Assembly (NCBI GenBank): GCA_965279085.1
Contig: OZ257149.1
Coordinates: forward strand, 62,001 to 126,000
Length of the DNA: 64,000 nt
Source of the DNA: UBA7672 sp965279085
GTDB lineage: Bacteria > Pseudomonadota > Alphaproteobacteria > Caulobacterales > Hyphomonadaceae
Reading direction: 5' to 3'
Shown: one piece after another, positions 1-8,199 of the stretch
Numbering within the stretch: position 1 is the first letter of the stretch
Layout: each line of letters starts with the position of its first letter
Notes under the pieces: model-generated
The model's database searches: none
Seen by the model: the letters and a program-made list of their open reading frames with translations, nothing else
What the model was told of the DNA's origin: nothing
Program-made: the position numbers and the translations under genes

Positions 1-487
1 ACGCTGAAGATGTCGACCAGATTTCCCCGGTTGGCGGCCATCTCTCACCTGGTTTGCGTTCGTCTGCGACGCGCTCAGAGTTGAAGAAAACGCGCGATCC
101 ATCCGGGCTCCAACGCGGGTGGCCCTCGCGGGCGGGATGGTCCGTAAGGCGGTGCCGTTGCGAGCCGTCGAGGCTCATCACGAAGATGTCTTCCTGACCG
201 TCGACCACCGACGCAAAGACGATGCGGACGCCATCCGGCGACCAGTCGGGGTAAGTCGGATCGTTACCGGCTCCGGTAATTTCCGTGACAGGCCCCCCGC
301 CACGTCGCGCAGGTATAGTCCGCCGCACCGCACGGTCCGATTGGAAGAGCACGCGCATTCCATCCGGTGAGACTGTGGAATTGCGGTCGGTGTGAGCAGT
401 TACCCAAGTCGCTGGACTTGGCGCCTGTGCGTGCGCAAAGGAAACAGCCGTTAATGCTGCGACCAGGCTGACGACGCCACTTTTCAA
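1..487 (-). CDS. Exported TolB-like PD40 beta-propeller protein (3' end outside window)
   Basis: An exported beta-propeller protein related to the C-terminal repeats of TolB; its role is unknown. The gene runs off the left edge, so about 162 codons are visible. I start it at TTG (485-487) because GGAGAA lies 4 nt upstream and the next residues form a signal peptide ending SFAHAQA. PD40 blades are recognisable by SPDGMRVLFQSD, WSPDGVRIVFAS and WSPDGSRVFFNSE. Between the first two blades about ten codons (roughly 291-322) make no sense in the gene frame but read GGLYLRDVAGG in another frame. That suggests a +1/-1 indel pair, either real or a sequencing error. There is no co-directional neighbour to suggest a pathway. 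Confidence 0.7.
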   Translation of the reverse strand, partial: MKSGVVSLVAALTAVSFAHAQAPSPATWVTAHTDRNSTVSPDGMRVLFQSDRAVRRTIPARRGGGPVTEITGAGNDPTYPDWSPDGVRIVFASVVDGQEDIFVMSLDGSQRHRLTDHPAREGHPRWSPDGSRVFFNSERVADERKPGERWPPTGEIWSTSSA

Positions 488-1263
488 CTTGTTCTCCGGT
501 TGAGCAATGCGCCCAAGTATCTGTCGCAACACTACGCCACGATCAAGCGGCGGCGCAGACCGAAAGCAGCTCGTTGGCCTGAATGAATGACTGTCATCGG
601 CGAGTTGCATTGTTTGCTGGAAAAATTGGTTGGGGGGCGGGAAGCGATCCGAATGCAGTCATTCGCTTAGCGCGTGTGCGCTTCCACTCCAGATGCAATC
701 GAGCGGTATGGGCATTTCGAGCTAAGCAATTGACCAGCATCGCGATTTGCATCGTGCAACAACGATCATCCGATGGTTCGAATCTTTGCATCTCAGCCAG
801 GGATCTTCAGCCTCCGGCCGCCCGGCCGTTGAGACTCTGAATTGAGCCCATCTGTCCGGGACTTAGCGACAGAGATTCCTCCCAGAGACTCGCTTGCTGT
901 TCGCATGCGCCGCGACTTCGGCCCGTTTGCGTGCGCCAGGCTCCGGAGCCCCGCGAAAAATGGAAAGTAGCGGTGAGCGCCGAAATGGCAGAGAGCGCAT
1001 TCGCATGGTGGTCGCTGGTGACATGGCGTGTGGCGGATGCGGTGGAAGCTCGCGAGCGCGGTGCCTTTCACGTTTTCGAAGGCAACACTCGGGTCCGTGG
1101 ATGAGCGAACAGTCGGCCGCGAGGTGACAAGCGCTTACGTCGAAGGATCAAGGCGCGCCTCGTTGCTAGGGGGAGGTCTGTGGTCAAGCGCGGGTTCGCC
1201 AGTCGCGCTACGTCAGCCAGTTGGCGAGCATCAATCCAACAACGCCTGACACCAAGTCCGATC
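488..1263. other. Non-coding stretch, no supported gene
   Basis: About 775 bases between the truncated propeller gene and the end of nrsF. Short open frames occur on both strands, but none has a convincing ribosome-binding site, signal peptide, known motif or typical codon use. I see no tRNA, hairpin-plus-T terminator or long repeat. The first part must hold the promoter of the propeller gene. The rest may be a degraded gene. Confidence 0.5.
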
Positions 1264-1905
1264 CTACCAGCGTAGCAAGCGCCAACCTGCGACGGCGCCC
1301 AGTGCTGTCGAGAGCGCAATTCCTCCCGTGTACCAGATTGCCGTGAACGCGGCGGACGTCTCGGCGCAGTGCAGGCCGTATACGGTGGCGGCGATGCCGC
1401 CGACGAATAACCCCGCGCCGGCGCCGGCGAGTGCGGGTCGCGTCGGTGCAAGGCTGCGCATGGCGATCAGGCTGAGAGCGAGGCCAGGAATAGCGAGCGC
1501 CACGATGCGCCAGGGGCAGCGATCCCATGTCGAGCCGAGAAGGGCGTCGCGCATGTCTTCGGCGGACGTAGAGAATAGCTGGACGGTGGCGATACCCAGC
1601 ATCACGGCTATGACAGCGACCAGCGCGATGATCCCACGCGCTGCCTTTGCGCCGGGGCGGGAGAGACGTTCAGCGAGAAGGAATCCTGCGATGGCAAGGG
1701 CGAGAGTATAGATTGTCTTCATCCAGTAGCTGGGCGAGGCGACAGCTTCGGCCATGTCGCGCAGGCCGAGCCAGGCGACCAGTAAGGCAAACGCAACGAC
1801 GGCGCCGATGAGCGCGGCCGGACCGAGGCGGCGTGTAATGGGGAAGGGCGCTGCGGGCGTTTTCGCATCGGCCGCCATCAGGGCGATGAGATCATCGGTT
1901 TTCAT
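1264..1905 (-). CDS. nrsF: NrsF-type membrane anti-sigma factor (DUF1109)
   Basis: Negative regulator of the ECF sigma factor encoded just upstream. NrsF-family proteins are inner-membrane proteins that hold SigF inactive until a metal or oxidant stress is sensed. The 213-residue protein has a short polar N-terminus (MKTDDLIALMAADA) and then about six hydrophobic helices, as in the DUF1109 family. Cysteines occur in the second half (DRCPWR and GLHCAE); cysteines are thought to take part in sensing in this family. Its start overlaps the end of sigF by 14 nt, so the two are translationally coupled and made in a fixed ratio. It is the last gene of the bufferin operon. Confidence 0.9.
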   Translation of the reverse strand: MKTDDLIALMAADAKTPAAPFPITRRLGPAALIGAVVAFALLVAWLGLRDMAEAVASPSYWMKTIYTLALAIAGFLLAERLSRPGAKAARGIIALVAVIAVMLGIATVQLFSTSAEDMRDALLGSTWDRCPWRIVALAIPGLALSLIAMRSLAPTRPALAGAGAGLFVGGIAATVYGLHCAETSAAFTAIWYTGGIALSTALGAVAGWRLLRW

Positions 1906-2467
1906 CGCGAACCCTCCGCATCAGGACTTTCAGCGACCGGTGAACGCTGACCTTGACCGCGCTTTCAGACATGCCGGATTTCCTCGCGGCCTCCGCGGTG
2001 GAAAGGCCGCCGAGCTTCACGTCAGACAGCACCTGCCGCTGGCGGTCCGGCAATTCACCGAGCAGACGATCGACATCGAGGCGCGCGGAAGGATCTTCAT
2101 CGTCCGACGAGAAAAGACTGTCAGCGGCTTCAAGAGGTTCGGCCCGTCTGACCCGGCGGCGGCGAAACTGATCGATCAGCTTGTAATGCGCAATCGCGTA
2201 GGCCCACGACGTGAATGGCTGGGCGGCGTCCCAGGTTTCGCGCTTGAGGTGGATGGCGAGAAGGGTTTCCTGCACGAGGTCCTCGACGTCAGCATCGCTG
2301 CTGCCGAGTTTTCGGGTGAAGTACCGCCGCAGATATGCGTTCATACGCGACAACAGCTCGGCGTGCGCGGCTGCGTCACCGGCAAGTCCGCGCAGCATGA
2401 GCGCTTTAAGCGGTGCGTCGATCTCGCCCAAGCCCGGACCCCGGCGTCCGCCCCCGATCGGAGCCAT
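1892..2467 (-). CDS. sigF: ECF sigma factor SigF
   Basis: An extracytoplasmic-function sigma factor that directs RNA polymerase to metal-stress genes. Region 2 is seen in DLVQETLLAIHLKRETWD and FTSWAYAIAHYKLIDQFRR, and region 4 in LPDRQRQVLSDVKLGG followed by the helix-turn-helix LSTAEAARKSGMSESAVKV. I use the ATG at 2467 (191 aa). A GTG at 2521 would add 18 residues unlike the family, although the site upstream of 2467 is weak. It lies between the bufferin genes and nrsF on one strand. A promoter resembling the SigF consensus precedes bufA, so the operon probably activates its own sigma factor once NrsF releases it. Confidence 0.92.
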   Translation of the reverse strand: MAPIGGGRRGPGLGEIDAPLKALMLRGLAGDAAAHAELLSRMNAYLRRYFTRKLGSSDADVEDLVQETLLAIHLKRETWDAAQPFTSWAYAIAHYKLIDQFRRRRVRRAEPLEAADSLFSSDDEDPSARLDVDRLLGELPDRQRQVLSDVKLGGLSTAEAARKSGMSESAVKVSVHRSLKVLMRRVRDENR

Positions 2468-2547
2468 AGCTGTTTCTAGCCGGATGCGCGGCCCGGCGCC
2501 ATGCCCCGCGTGGACGGGCACGGTGAGATAAAGGGGCTGGACGGCAA

Positions 2548-3000
2548 TCAGGGCAGCTTCAGCGCGCGATCAAGGGACAGCGCGCCGCCTCCGCGAGCGA
2601 GCAGGTAAAGCATGGGCCCGGCCCAGCTGAGATGCGTCGGCCAGGCGTCGGGATAGACGAAGAGCTGGATCACCAGCGTCATTCCGATCAGGCCGGCAGC
2701 GGAAATTCGCGTCAGCAGGCCGAGGACGAGCAGGATGGAAAAACCGTGCTCGGCATAGGTGGCCAGGTAGGCGGCGATCTCGGGTGGCAGGAGCGGGACA
2801 TTGTACTCGTAGGTGAACAGCGTGAAGGTCTCGGGCTTCAGCGTGATGAGGCCCTCGACCTTGGTGCGGGCGGAGAGGAAGAAGACTGCCGCAACGCCGA
2901 AGCGGCAGAGGAGCGCTATCAGCCATTCGGGGATGATCGCATCTGGCGCGCGTAGCAGAGCTATGACGGGATTGGTGCGGGCTTCGGCAACGGCGTTCAT
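2548..3000 (-). CDS. DoxX family membrane protein of the bufferin operon
   Basis: A small inner-membrane protein of the DoxX family, about 150 residues with four hydrophobic helices (LLCRFGVAAVFFLSA, FSILLVLGLLTRISAAGLIG and others). In Caulobacter the corresponding gene is the last structural gene of the SigF-controlled gold/copper-induced operon (gigD). Its biochemical job is not established; a redox or quinone-linked role is often proposed for DoxX proteins. I chose ATG 2998-3000 because it overlaps the bufC stop as ATGA, a classic coupling signal. A longer frame would begin inside bufC. Confidence 0.85.
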   Translation of the reverse strand: MNAVAEARTNPVIALLRAPDAIIPEWLIALLCRFGVAAVFFLSARTKVEGLITLKPETFTLFTYEYNVPLLPPEIAAYLATYAEHGFSILLVLGLLTRISAAGLIGMTLVIQLFVYPDAWPTHLSWAGPMLYLLARGGGALSLDRALKLP

Positions 3001-3773
3001 GTGGGCATATCCGGGATCGGGTTGATGGTGCTGAAGAGACCGAGGGCGATGCCGCCGGTCAGGACATGCGCTAGCGAGCAAGCTGGATCGGCAGCGAACG
3101 CGTGTTCGGCGGCGGAGACGATCGAGTCATGGCGCTGGAGGGCTTCAAGAAAGGCGAAGGTACCGGCATCGACGAGGTGTGATTGCACATGTGGGCCCGT
3201 ACGGATGAAAAGAATCCGCTCGGGCGTATCATCGAGCTGATGTGCTTCGCCCCGCAGAGGTGACTGATGGGCAAGCCACAGGGAAGGGATGCCTGTATTA
3301 AATGCCGCGAGACGCAGCGTGAGGTGCAGATCCAGACCTGTGCTGTCCAGGCTTTCGGGCGGAAGCGTCGAAAGGGATGCCGCATCAAGCAGGGGAGCGT
3401 CCGCGGCCGACCAGGACTGCCACCATAGCCAGTCGAGACGCGCAGCGCCGGCGAGGTAAGGCGTATCCGCAGCAGGCGGAAAATCCGCGAGCCATTGCGG
3501 GAAGTCCGAACCATAGTTGATGAGTGCGGGATCGTCCGGTGGATGAGACCTGGCGAATTCGCGAGCAGCGGCGCGGAACCATTCCTCGCCGACCATCAAC
3601 TGAACTGTGGCAAAGGTAGCAGCGAGGGCGTCGACGGCGCCGCTGGCGATCGTGTTGCGATACACCTCGATGCCTTGTGCAGGTCGCGTCAGCCAACGGG
3701 ACAGCATCGTCACATCGCCTGCGATGGCCGCGTCGAAAGCATCGAAGAAGTTACGCTCTTCATGCGGAGACAA
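2997..3773 (-). CDS. bufC: BufC/HvfC-type DUF2063 protein, partner of the MNIO enzyme
   Basis: The recognition partner of the DUF692 (MNIO) enzyme in ribosomal-peptide and bufferin clusters. It probably presents the BufA precursor to BufB for cysteine modification. The DUF2063 N-terminal domain shows in EVYRNTIASGAVDALAATFA and VGEEWFRAAAREFARSHPP. The C-terminal half carries LTLRLAAFNTGIPSLWLAHQ. I choose the TTG at 3771-3773 (258 aa) over the ATG at 3830. A perfect AGGAGG lies just upstream of the TTG, the protein then begins near the DUF2063 domain, and the overlap with bufB falls from 71 to 14 nt. It is coupled to doxX by ATGA. Confidence 0.85.
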   Translation of the reverse strand: MSPHEERNFFDAFDAAIAGDVTMLSRWLTRPAQGIEVYRNTIASGAVDALAATFATVQLMVGEEWFRAAAREFARSHPPDDPALINYGSDFPQWLADFPPAADTPYLAGAARLDWLWWQSWSAADAPLLDAASLSTLPPESLDSTGLDLHLTLRLAAFNTGIPSLWLAHQSPLRGEAHQLDDTPERILFIRTGPHVQSHLVDAGTFAFLEALQRHDSIVSAAEHAFAADPACSLAHVLTGGIALGLFSTINPIPDMPT

Positions 3774-4608
3774 GGGCGGCCTCCTGCGCAACTGCGAGAA
3801 TTCTTGCGGCGGCGTCGCGCTCTGCGGCAAGATTCGCGTAGGCTGGAATATTGTCGTCCCGCTCGATCAGCGTTGGGCGAGGACCCGTCCGCGCGATGAG
3901 ACGCTGGTAGAGGCGCCACACGGCGTCATCGATCGGTGCGCCGTGGCTGTCGATAAGCAGGTCCGCGCGGAGCGTGGGGTCAGGCGCATGACCGGCAAGA
4001 TGGATCTCGCCAATCAGATTCGCAGGAATCGCGTCGAGATAGGTCTCGGCTGAGTATCCAAGGTTGTTGGAGCTTACGTAGACGTTGTTGACGTCGAGGA
4101 GTAGGCCGCAACCGGCGGCCCGGCAGAGGCTGACCAGGAATTCCGTCTCGCTGTAGTCGTGACCCTTGAGGGCGAGATAGAGCGACGGGTTCTCAACCAG
4201 GATACGGCGGCCGAGGGCTTCCTGTGTTCGATCAATGTGGTGAGCGATGCGTGCGAGTGCCGCCTGTGTACGCGGGAAGGGCAAAAGGTCGGGGTGATAG
4301 ACGCCGGCGCGACGCGACCAGGCGAGATGCTCTGAAACCACAAACGGCTCATAACGATCGGCGAGATGGCGCAGGCGCGCCAGATGCGCTTCGTCCGGCG
4401 CCTCATCCCCTGCCAGAGACAGGCCGACGCCATGAAGAGAGAGCGGATGGCGGTCCCGGACCGCGGCAAGGGCGCCGTGGCGCGGGCCGCCACTGCACAT
4501 GTAGTTCTCGGGATGGACCTCGAACCACGCGCCAGCCGCCGTATCGCTGATCGCATCGGCGTAGTGCTGAGGCTTCAGGCCGAGACCGGCGGCTGGCGCG
4601 ATGGTCAT
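3760..4608 (-). CDS. bufB: BufB multinuclear non-heme iron oxygenase (DUF692)
   Basis: A cytoplasmic TIM-barrel oxygenase of the MNIO/DUF692 family. In bufferin systems it modifies cysteines of the BufA precursor, producing thiooxazole-type copper ligands. Metal-ligand motifs of the family are in order: WFEVHPENYM, LSLHGVGLSLAG, VVSEHLAWS, ILVENPSLYL, LLLDVNNVYVSS, GEIHLAGH, LIDSHGAPI and LIERDDN. At 282 residues it has the normal family length. It begins 4 nt after the bufA stop and overlaps bufC by 14 nt, so precursor, enzyme and partner share one transcript. Function is inferred from family and operon context. Confidence 0.92.
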   Translation of the reverse strand: MTIAPAAGLGLKPQHYADAISDTAAGAWFEVHPENYMCSGGPRHGALAAVRDRHPLSLHGVGLSLAGDEAPDEAHLARLRHLADRYEPFVVSEHLAWSRRAGVYHPDLLPFPRTQAALARIAHHIDRTQEALGRRILVENPSLYLALKGHDYSETEFLVSLCRAAGCGLLLDVNNVYVSSNNLGYSAETYLDAIPANLIGEIHLAGHAPDPTLRADLLIDSHGAPIDDAVWRLYQRLIARTGPRPTLIERDDNIPAYANLAAERDAAARILAVAQEAALVSA

Positions 4609-4612
4609 GAGG

Positions 4613-4921
4613 TTACATCTTTGCCGTGAGCGAGCCCATGCCGTTCGGCGTCTTGATCGTGGTGCACGTGCCGGCCTTCACGAGCGACCAGGCATTCGCC
4701 TGATAATCCACCGTCGAGGTGCCGGCGCAGGAGGTGCCGGCGCCTGCCTTGCAGTCATTCTGGTGCGCCTTGGCGACGCCGTAGCATTTTTCCATGCCAG
4801 CTTCCTGAGCGGCGGTCGGCGGCTTCTTGGCGGGCATGTTCTGGGCCGATGCGGCGCCTGCAAGTGCGCCGGCGACGGCAAGCGCGCCAACGAGCGCGGA
4901 GATCGTGGAAGCGTTCTTCAT
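4613..4921 (-). CDS. bufA: BufA bufferin precursor (DUF2282), exported metal-binding peptide
   Basis: The precursor of a bufferin, a small periplasmic peptide that chelates copper after post-translational modification. ATG 4919-4921 is chosen because AGGAG lies 8 nt upstream; in-frame codons further upstream lie within the promoter. The first ~29 residues are a long signal peptide ending ALAGAASAQ. The mature core of about 70 residues has exactly four cysteines in the DUF2282 spacing (EKCYGVAKA, NDCKAGAG, TSCAGTS, AGTCTTI). It is the first gene of the bufABC-doxX-sigF-nrsF operon, about 65 nt below the predicted SigF start site. The modification state cannot be read from sequence. Confidence 0.92.
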   Translation of the reverse strand: MKNASTISALVGALAVAGALAGAASAQNMPAKKPPTAAQEAGMEKCYGVAKAHQNDCKAGAGTSCAGTSTVDYQANAWSLVKAGTCTTIKTPNGMGSLTAKM

Positions 4922-4992
4922 GAATACTCTCCTGGGATTCGCGTCGCTGGACTGCGAGCGCGAGGGCGGCGTCAGGGCCGCGTACAGGGCTA

Positions 4993-5019
4993 TCCGCATG
5001 AAGCAGGGTGCCGGTTACA
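4993..5019 (-). promoter_or_regulatory. SigF-type ECF promoter of the bufferin operon
   Basis: On the minus strand TGTAACC (5013-5019) is followed by a 16-nt spacer and CGGA (4993-4996). This fits the GTAACC / CG-A pattern I recall for Caulobacter SigF, with one mismatch in the -10. Expected transcription start is near 4986, about 65 nt before bufA. Its position at the head of an operon containing sigF implies autoregulation. Confidence 0.65.
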
Positions 5020-5098
5020 TGATCGCGCGGGATTTGTTTTCGGAAAAATTGGCCATGGTCGCGCCGGGGTGGTTCGGGAGCGCGCCAGGTTCAACAAG

Positions 5099-7429
5099 TC
5101 AGATCGCGGCTGCTGCCTTGGCGTCCGGGCTTTGCATGAAGGCAAGAAAGTCATCGACCGCCAGCGGTTTGGCGATGTGGTAGCCCTGGATCATGTCCGC
5201 GCCCATTGCGCGCAGGATCGCGAGGACATCTGCAGTTTCGACGCCTTCCGCAGTGAGCTTCATGCCGAGGCTGTGTGCGAGATCTATAGTCGACTTGACT
5301 AGGAAGGCGTCACTATTTTCCTTGCCCAGGTTCTCCACGAAGACCTTGTCGATCTTCAGCTCTTCCGCCGGGATGGCGCGTAGATAGGACAGCGAAGATA
5401 AGCCTGAGCCATAGTCATCGATGGAAATTCCAACGCCTGCCTGCTTGAGTTCGTTCATCACGTCCAGCGCCAGCCGGGGATTGTCGATGACGGCCGTTTC
5501 GGTGATCTCGAAGCAAAGCCGCGCGCTAGCCCGCCGGACCTGTCGCAACGCCCGTTCCGCGAACTGCTCGTTCGCGATCAACCTGCCGGAGACATTCACG
5601 GACACTGTGACGTCGTGACCGGCCTTCTGGAAGATGCGTTGGTCCGCGATCGCGCGGTCTATGACCCAGTCTGTAAGGGGACGGATATGGCCGGTTTCCT
5701 CTGCCATGCCGATGAAAGCATCGGGCCGGATCATGCCGCGTTGCGGATGACGCCAGCGAAGTAGCGCTTCGGCGGAGTTCACCCTATCTTTTCTCAGGTC
5801 GAGTTTTGGTTGGTGCGCCAGGAACAGCTCGCCATTCGAAAGCCCGTAAATCATCGAGCTCATCAGCGATAATGTCGTTGCGGGATCTCCATAGGCCTCC
5901 GGATCGAACCATCCGGTGATCCTGCGTTGGGCGCGGGCCTGCTCGACGGCGACTTCGGCGCGCTCCAGCAGTTCGAGATGCGCTTTCGCATCCTCCGCAT
6001 CGCATGCAAGCCCAGCCGTCACCATCACGTCGATACGGTCGCCATCCAGCGTCACCGGACTGGACACGGTCTGTGCGGTTGCGCGAATCGTGGTCTCGGC
6101 TGCATTGCGACTTTCGGCGGTGAAGATGATGGCGATGGTGCCAGTGGTTGCGCGTCCCACATGAAGGCCTTCGCCGGAATGCGAAGCGCGTGTCGCAACT
6201 TCGGCGACCAGGCGCGAAAACAGACCATGACCGATTGCGCCGCGTATCTGGTCGAAGCGATTGATGCTGATGATCGCGCCGAAGATGCTGCCCGGTGACG
6301 TCCTGCCACGCAGCGCCGCCAGTGTTTCTTGCAGGGCGCGCAGGTTCGGCAGTCCGGTTTCCTGATCGTGCCGCGCCAGATGCAGGATACGTTGTTCGCG
6401 CGCCGCGATCTCGGAGGACATGACGTTGAAGTTCGCCGCCAGCTCCGCAATTTCGTTGCGGCCCTTGACCGCGACCTCGGCAACTTCGCCGCGCGTAAGT
6501 TGATCAGCCGCCGCCCGTAGGCCGGAAATCGGCCCGGTCACGCGGCGCGAGACAAACCAGCTGCCAAGGACAAGCGCAACAAGGCCGATCGCGCCGATCA
6601 GCGCGATGGTCGTGAGCATGTCGCGGTAGTGCGCCTGGTTCATGGTGAGCGAGTATTCGAGCAGAAGCGCTGCGGAGGCTCCGTCGGCAAACACCTGCAA
6701 TGTCTTGACGCCCCCGATCGAGTTGCGTTCGGGCATACTGATCAGCAAGTCGCCGTCCGTCTCGATTGCGCGGCTTGCAAGCTCATCGCCGGCAATGCCA
6801 ATCGCGCGTCCAGGTCTGTCTTCGAGCGCTGTCCACGTTTGACCTTCGCGCCGTAGATAGAGATGTGCGGACAAGGGGATCGCCGAAAGTTGCTCAAGTT
6901 CTCCCAACTGTTCGCCGCCGAGCCGCTGGCCGAACACTACCCAACCGATCAGTGTGGGCGCGCGGACGGGCGCTGACACGGCTTGATAGGTCATGCCTCC
7001 CAGCGTGAGTACGCCGGATGCGTCAGGGTTTACGGTGACAGCTGAGAGGAGGGTAGGGTCCACTCGCCCAGTCAGTTTGTCATCCAGCGAAATGGCCGAT
7101 CCGTCCGGGCGGATGATCAGCGCAGTGTCAAAGCCAAATCGCGACTGGATGTTGTCGAGCGCGGAAAGCATGGTTTCGTCATCGCCCGTGGCGACGGCCT
7201 CGCGGAATCCGAAATCACGCGACAGGATTTCTGCCGTTTGCTGCAACTGGTCGGCGCGCAGTTTCCAGATGCGGTCAAAAACGGCGGAGGACGATGTCAT
7301 CTCCGCCCGCACCGCTTGCCTGGAGTTGGCCTCGACTGCTACCCAGACCGCACCCGCAATCAGCATCAGCACGACGCCAAACAGCGCCGCATAGATCAGC
7401 GTGAGTTCTGATGAGAGGCGTTTGAACAT
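5099..7429 (-). CDS. Membrane c-di-GMP protein: periplasmic sensor, HAMP, degenerate GGDEF, EAL
   Basis: A 776-residue inner-membrane signalling protein, probably a cyclic-di-GMP phosphodiesterase. Order: TM1 (~11-31), a ~240-residue periplasmic cache-like sensor, TM2 (ALIGAIGLVALVLGSWFV), HAMP (RRVTGPISGLRAAADQLTRG), a GGDEF-fold domain from about 350, and EAL from about 520. The GGDEF signature is missing (ATTGTIAIIF stands in its place), so no cyclase activity is expected. The EAL domain looks intact: EALLRWRHP, NVSGRLI, FEITETAV, DDYGSGLSSLSYL, LKIDKVFV, EGVET and IQGYHIAKPL. It lies 18 nt after the cupredoxin gene on the same strand, so its sensor may respond to periplasmic copper or redox state. 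Confidence 0.9.
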   Translation of the reverse strand: MFKRLSSELTLIYAALFGVVLMLIAGAVWVAVEANSRQAVRAEMTSSSAVFDRIWKLRADQLQQTAEILSRDFGFREAVATGDDETMLSALDNIQSRFGFDTALIIRPDGSAISLDDKLTGRVDPTLLSAVTVNPDASGVLTLGGMTYQAVSAPVRAPTLIGWVVFGQRLGGEQLGELEQLSAIPLSAHLYLRREGQTWTALEDRPGRAIGIAGDELASRAIETDGDLLISMPERNSIGGVKTLQVFADGASAALLLEYSLTMNQAHYRDMLTTIALIGAIGLVALVLGSWFVSRRVTGPISGLRAAADQLTRGEVAEVAVKGRNEIAELAANFNVMSSEIAAREQRILHLARHDQETGLPNLRALQETLAALRGRTSPGSIFGAIISINRFDQIRGAIGHGLFSRLVAEVATRASHSGEGLHVGRATTGTIAIIFTAESRNAAETTIRATAQTVSSPVTLDGDRIDVMVTAGLACDAEDAKAHLELLERAEVAVEQARAQRRITGWFDPEAYGDPATTLSLMSSMIYGLSNGELFLAHQPKLDLRKDRVNSAEALLRWRHPQRGMIRPDAFIGMAEETGHIRPLTDWVIDRAIADQRIFQKAGHDVTVSVNVSGRLIANEQFAERALRQVRRASARLCFEITETAVIDNPRLALDVMNELKQAGVGISIDDYGSGLSSLSYLRAIPAEELKIDKVFVENLGKENSDAFLVKSTIDLAHSLGMKLTAEGVETADVLAILRAMGADMIQGYHIAKPLAVDDFLAFMQSPDAKAAAAI

Positions 7430-7447
7430 GTCGATGCGCCGCTCGCT

Positions 7448-8056
7448 CTACCTTGGGGGCGCGATGTCGAGCACAACCGTCACCGTGGTGGTTCCCGCAG
7501 AAACGGTCAGGGTTTGGGTGACGGTCTGGTCCTTCGCTGTGGCGTAGGGATGCCAGACGTCGATACGGCGGCTGCCCTCTGGCGCCACGGTCAGCTTGGC
7601 CAAACCATTGGCGCCGGACTTCGCTGCCCACGGCGTGTCCACCACACGGATGAAGGCCACCATCTGGTCGTGAATGTTGCAGCCGAGACCGGCGACCCCG
7701 ACCGTCTTGAAGGTGATGACACGCTTCTCTTCGCGACCGTACAACTCCAGCTCGAACTTGTTGCCTTTGGAAAACGAGTAGACGTGATGCCGGAACTTAT
7801 CGAGGTTCGGAAACTCGACGGTCGATCCAACCGGCGCAATCAGAACGAATGGCGCGAACTGCTTGGACGTTTGCGCCATCCGGAGGCCATGAACCGGAGC
7901 GGGCTTCGGATCACCTGGATTTGCGGGGATCAATACCACCGCGTCGGGTAGGGGCTTTCCATCAGGCGTGGTCACGCGGATGACGATGTCGCCGGCCCAA
8001 GCCTGCGTCGCAAACAGAAGCGATGTGATCGCGGATAGAAGGAACCTGCCGAGCAT
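7448..8056 (-). CDS. Exported cupredoxin-like (methylamine-utilisation type) protein
   Basis: A periplasmic protein of about 200 residues with a plastocyanin/azurin-like fold, often annotated as methylamine utilisation protein. The signal peptide is LLSAITSLLFATQAWA. Candidate type-1 copper ligands are present: His in KFRHHVYSFS, and Cys, His and Met in LGCNIHDQMVAF. It ends with a C-terminal beta-rich segment. ATG 8054-8056 has GGGAG just upstream and places the signal peptide at the N-terminus; a longer open frame upstream would overlap the divergent promoter. It heads a two-gene unit with the EAL protein and is divergent from the DUF3034 and globin genes, an arrangement I recall from other Proteobacteria. 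Confidence 0.85.
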   Translation of the reverse strand: MLGRFLLSAITSLLFATQAWAGDIVIRVTTPDGKPLPDAVVLIPANPGDPKPAPVHGLRMAQTSKQFAPFVLIAPVGSTVEFPNLDKFRHHVYSFSKGNKFELELYGREEKRVITFKTVGVAGLGCNIHDQMVAFIRVVDTPWAAKSGANGLAKLTVAPEGSRRIDVWHPYATAKDQTVTQTLTVSAGTTTVTVVLDIAPPR

Positions 8057-8199
8057 CCATCTCCCGTACCACTGCACACTGAAGATGCCGTAAAGCCATG
8101 CAGGGTTGGCCCCGATGTGTTCGGTGTTGGTTAAACCTTCCATGCAAACTCGCTGCATCGCGCACGCACAAGTGCGAGCGCGTTGCTGTGGGATTCTGG

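Noticed and set aside
4609..4617. Second TGTAACC motif at the bufA-bufB junction
   Set aside because: No CGAA/CGGA-type -10 occurs 16-17 nt downstream, and the site lies inside the operon.
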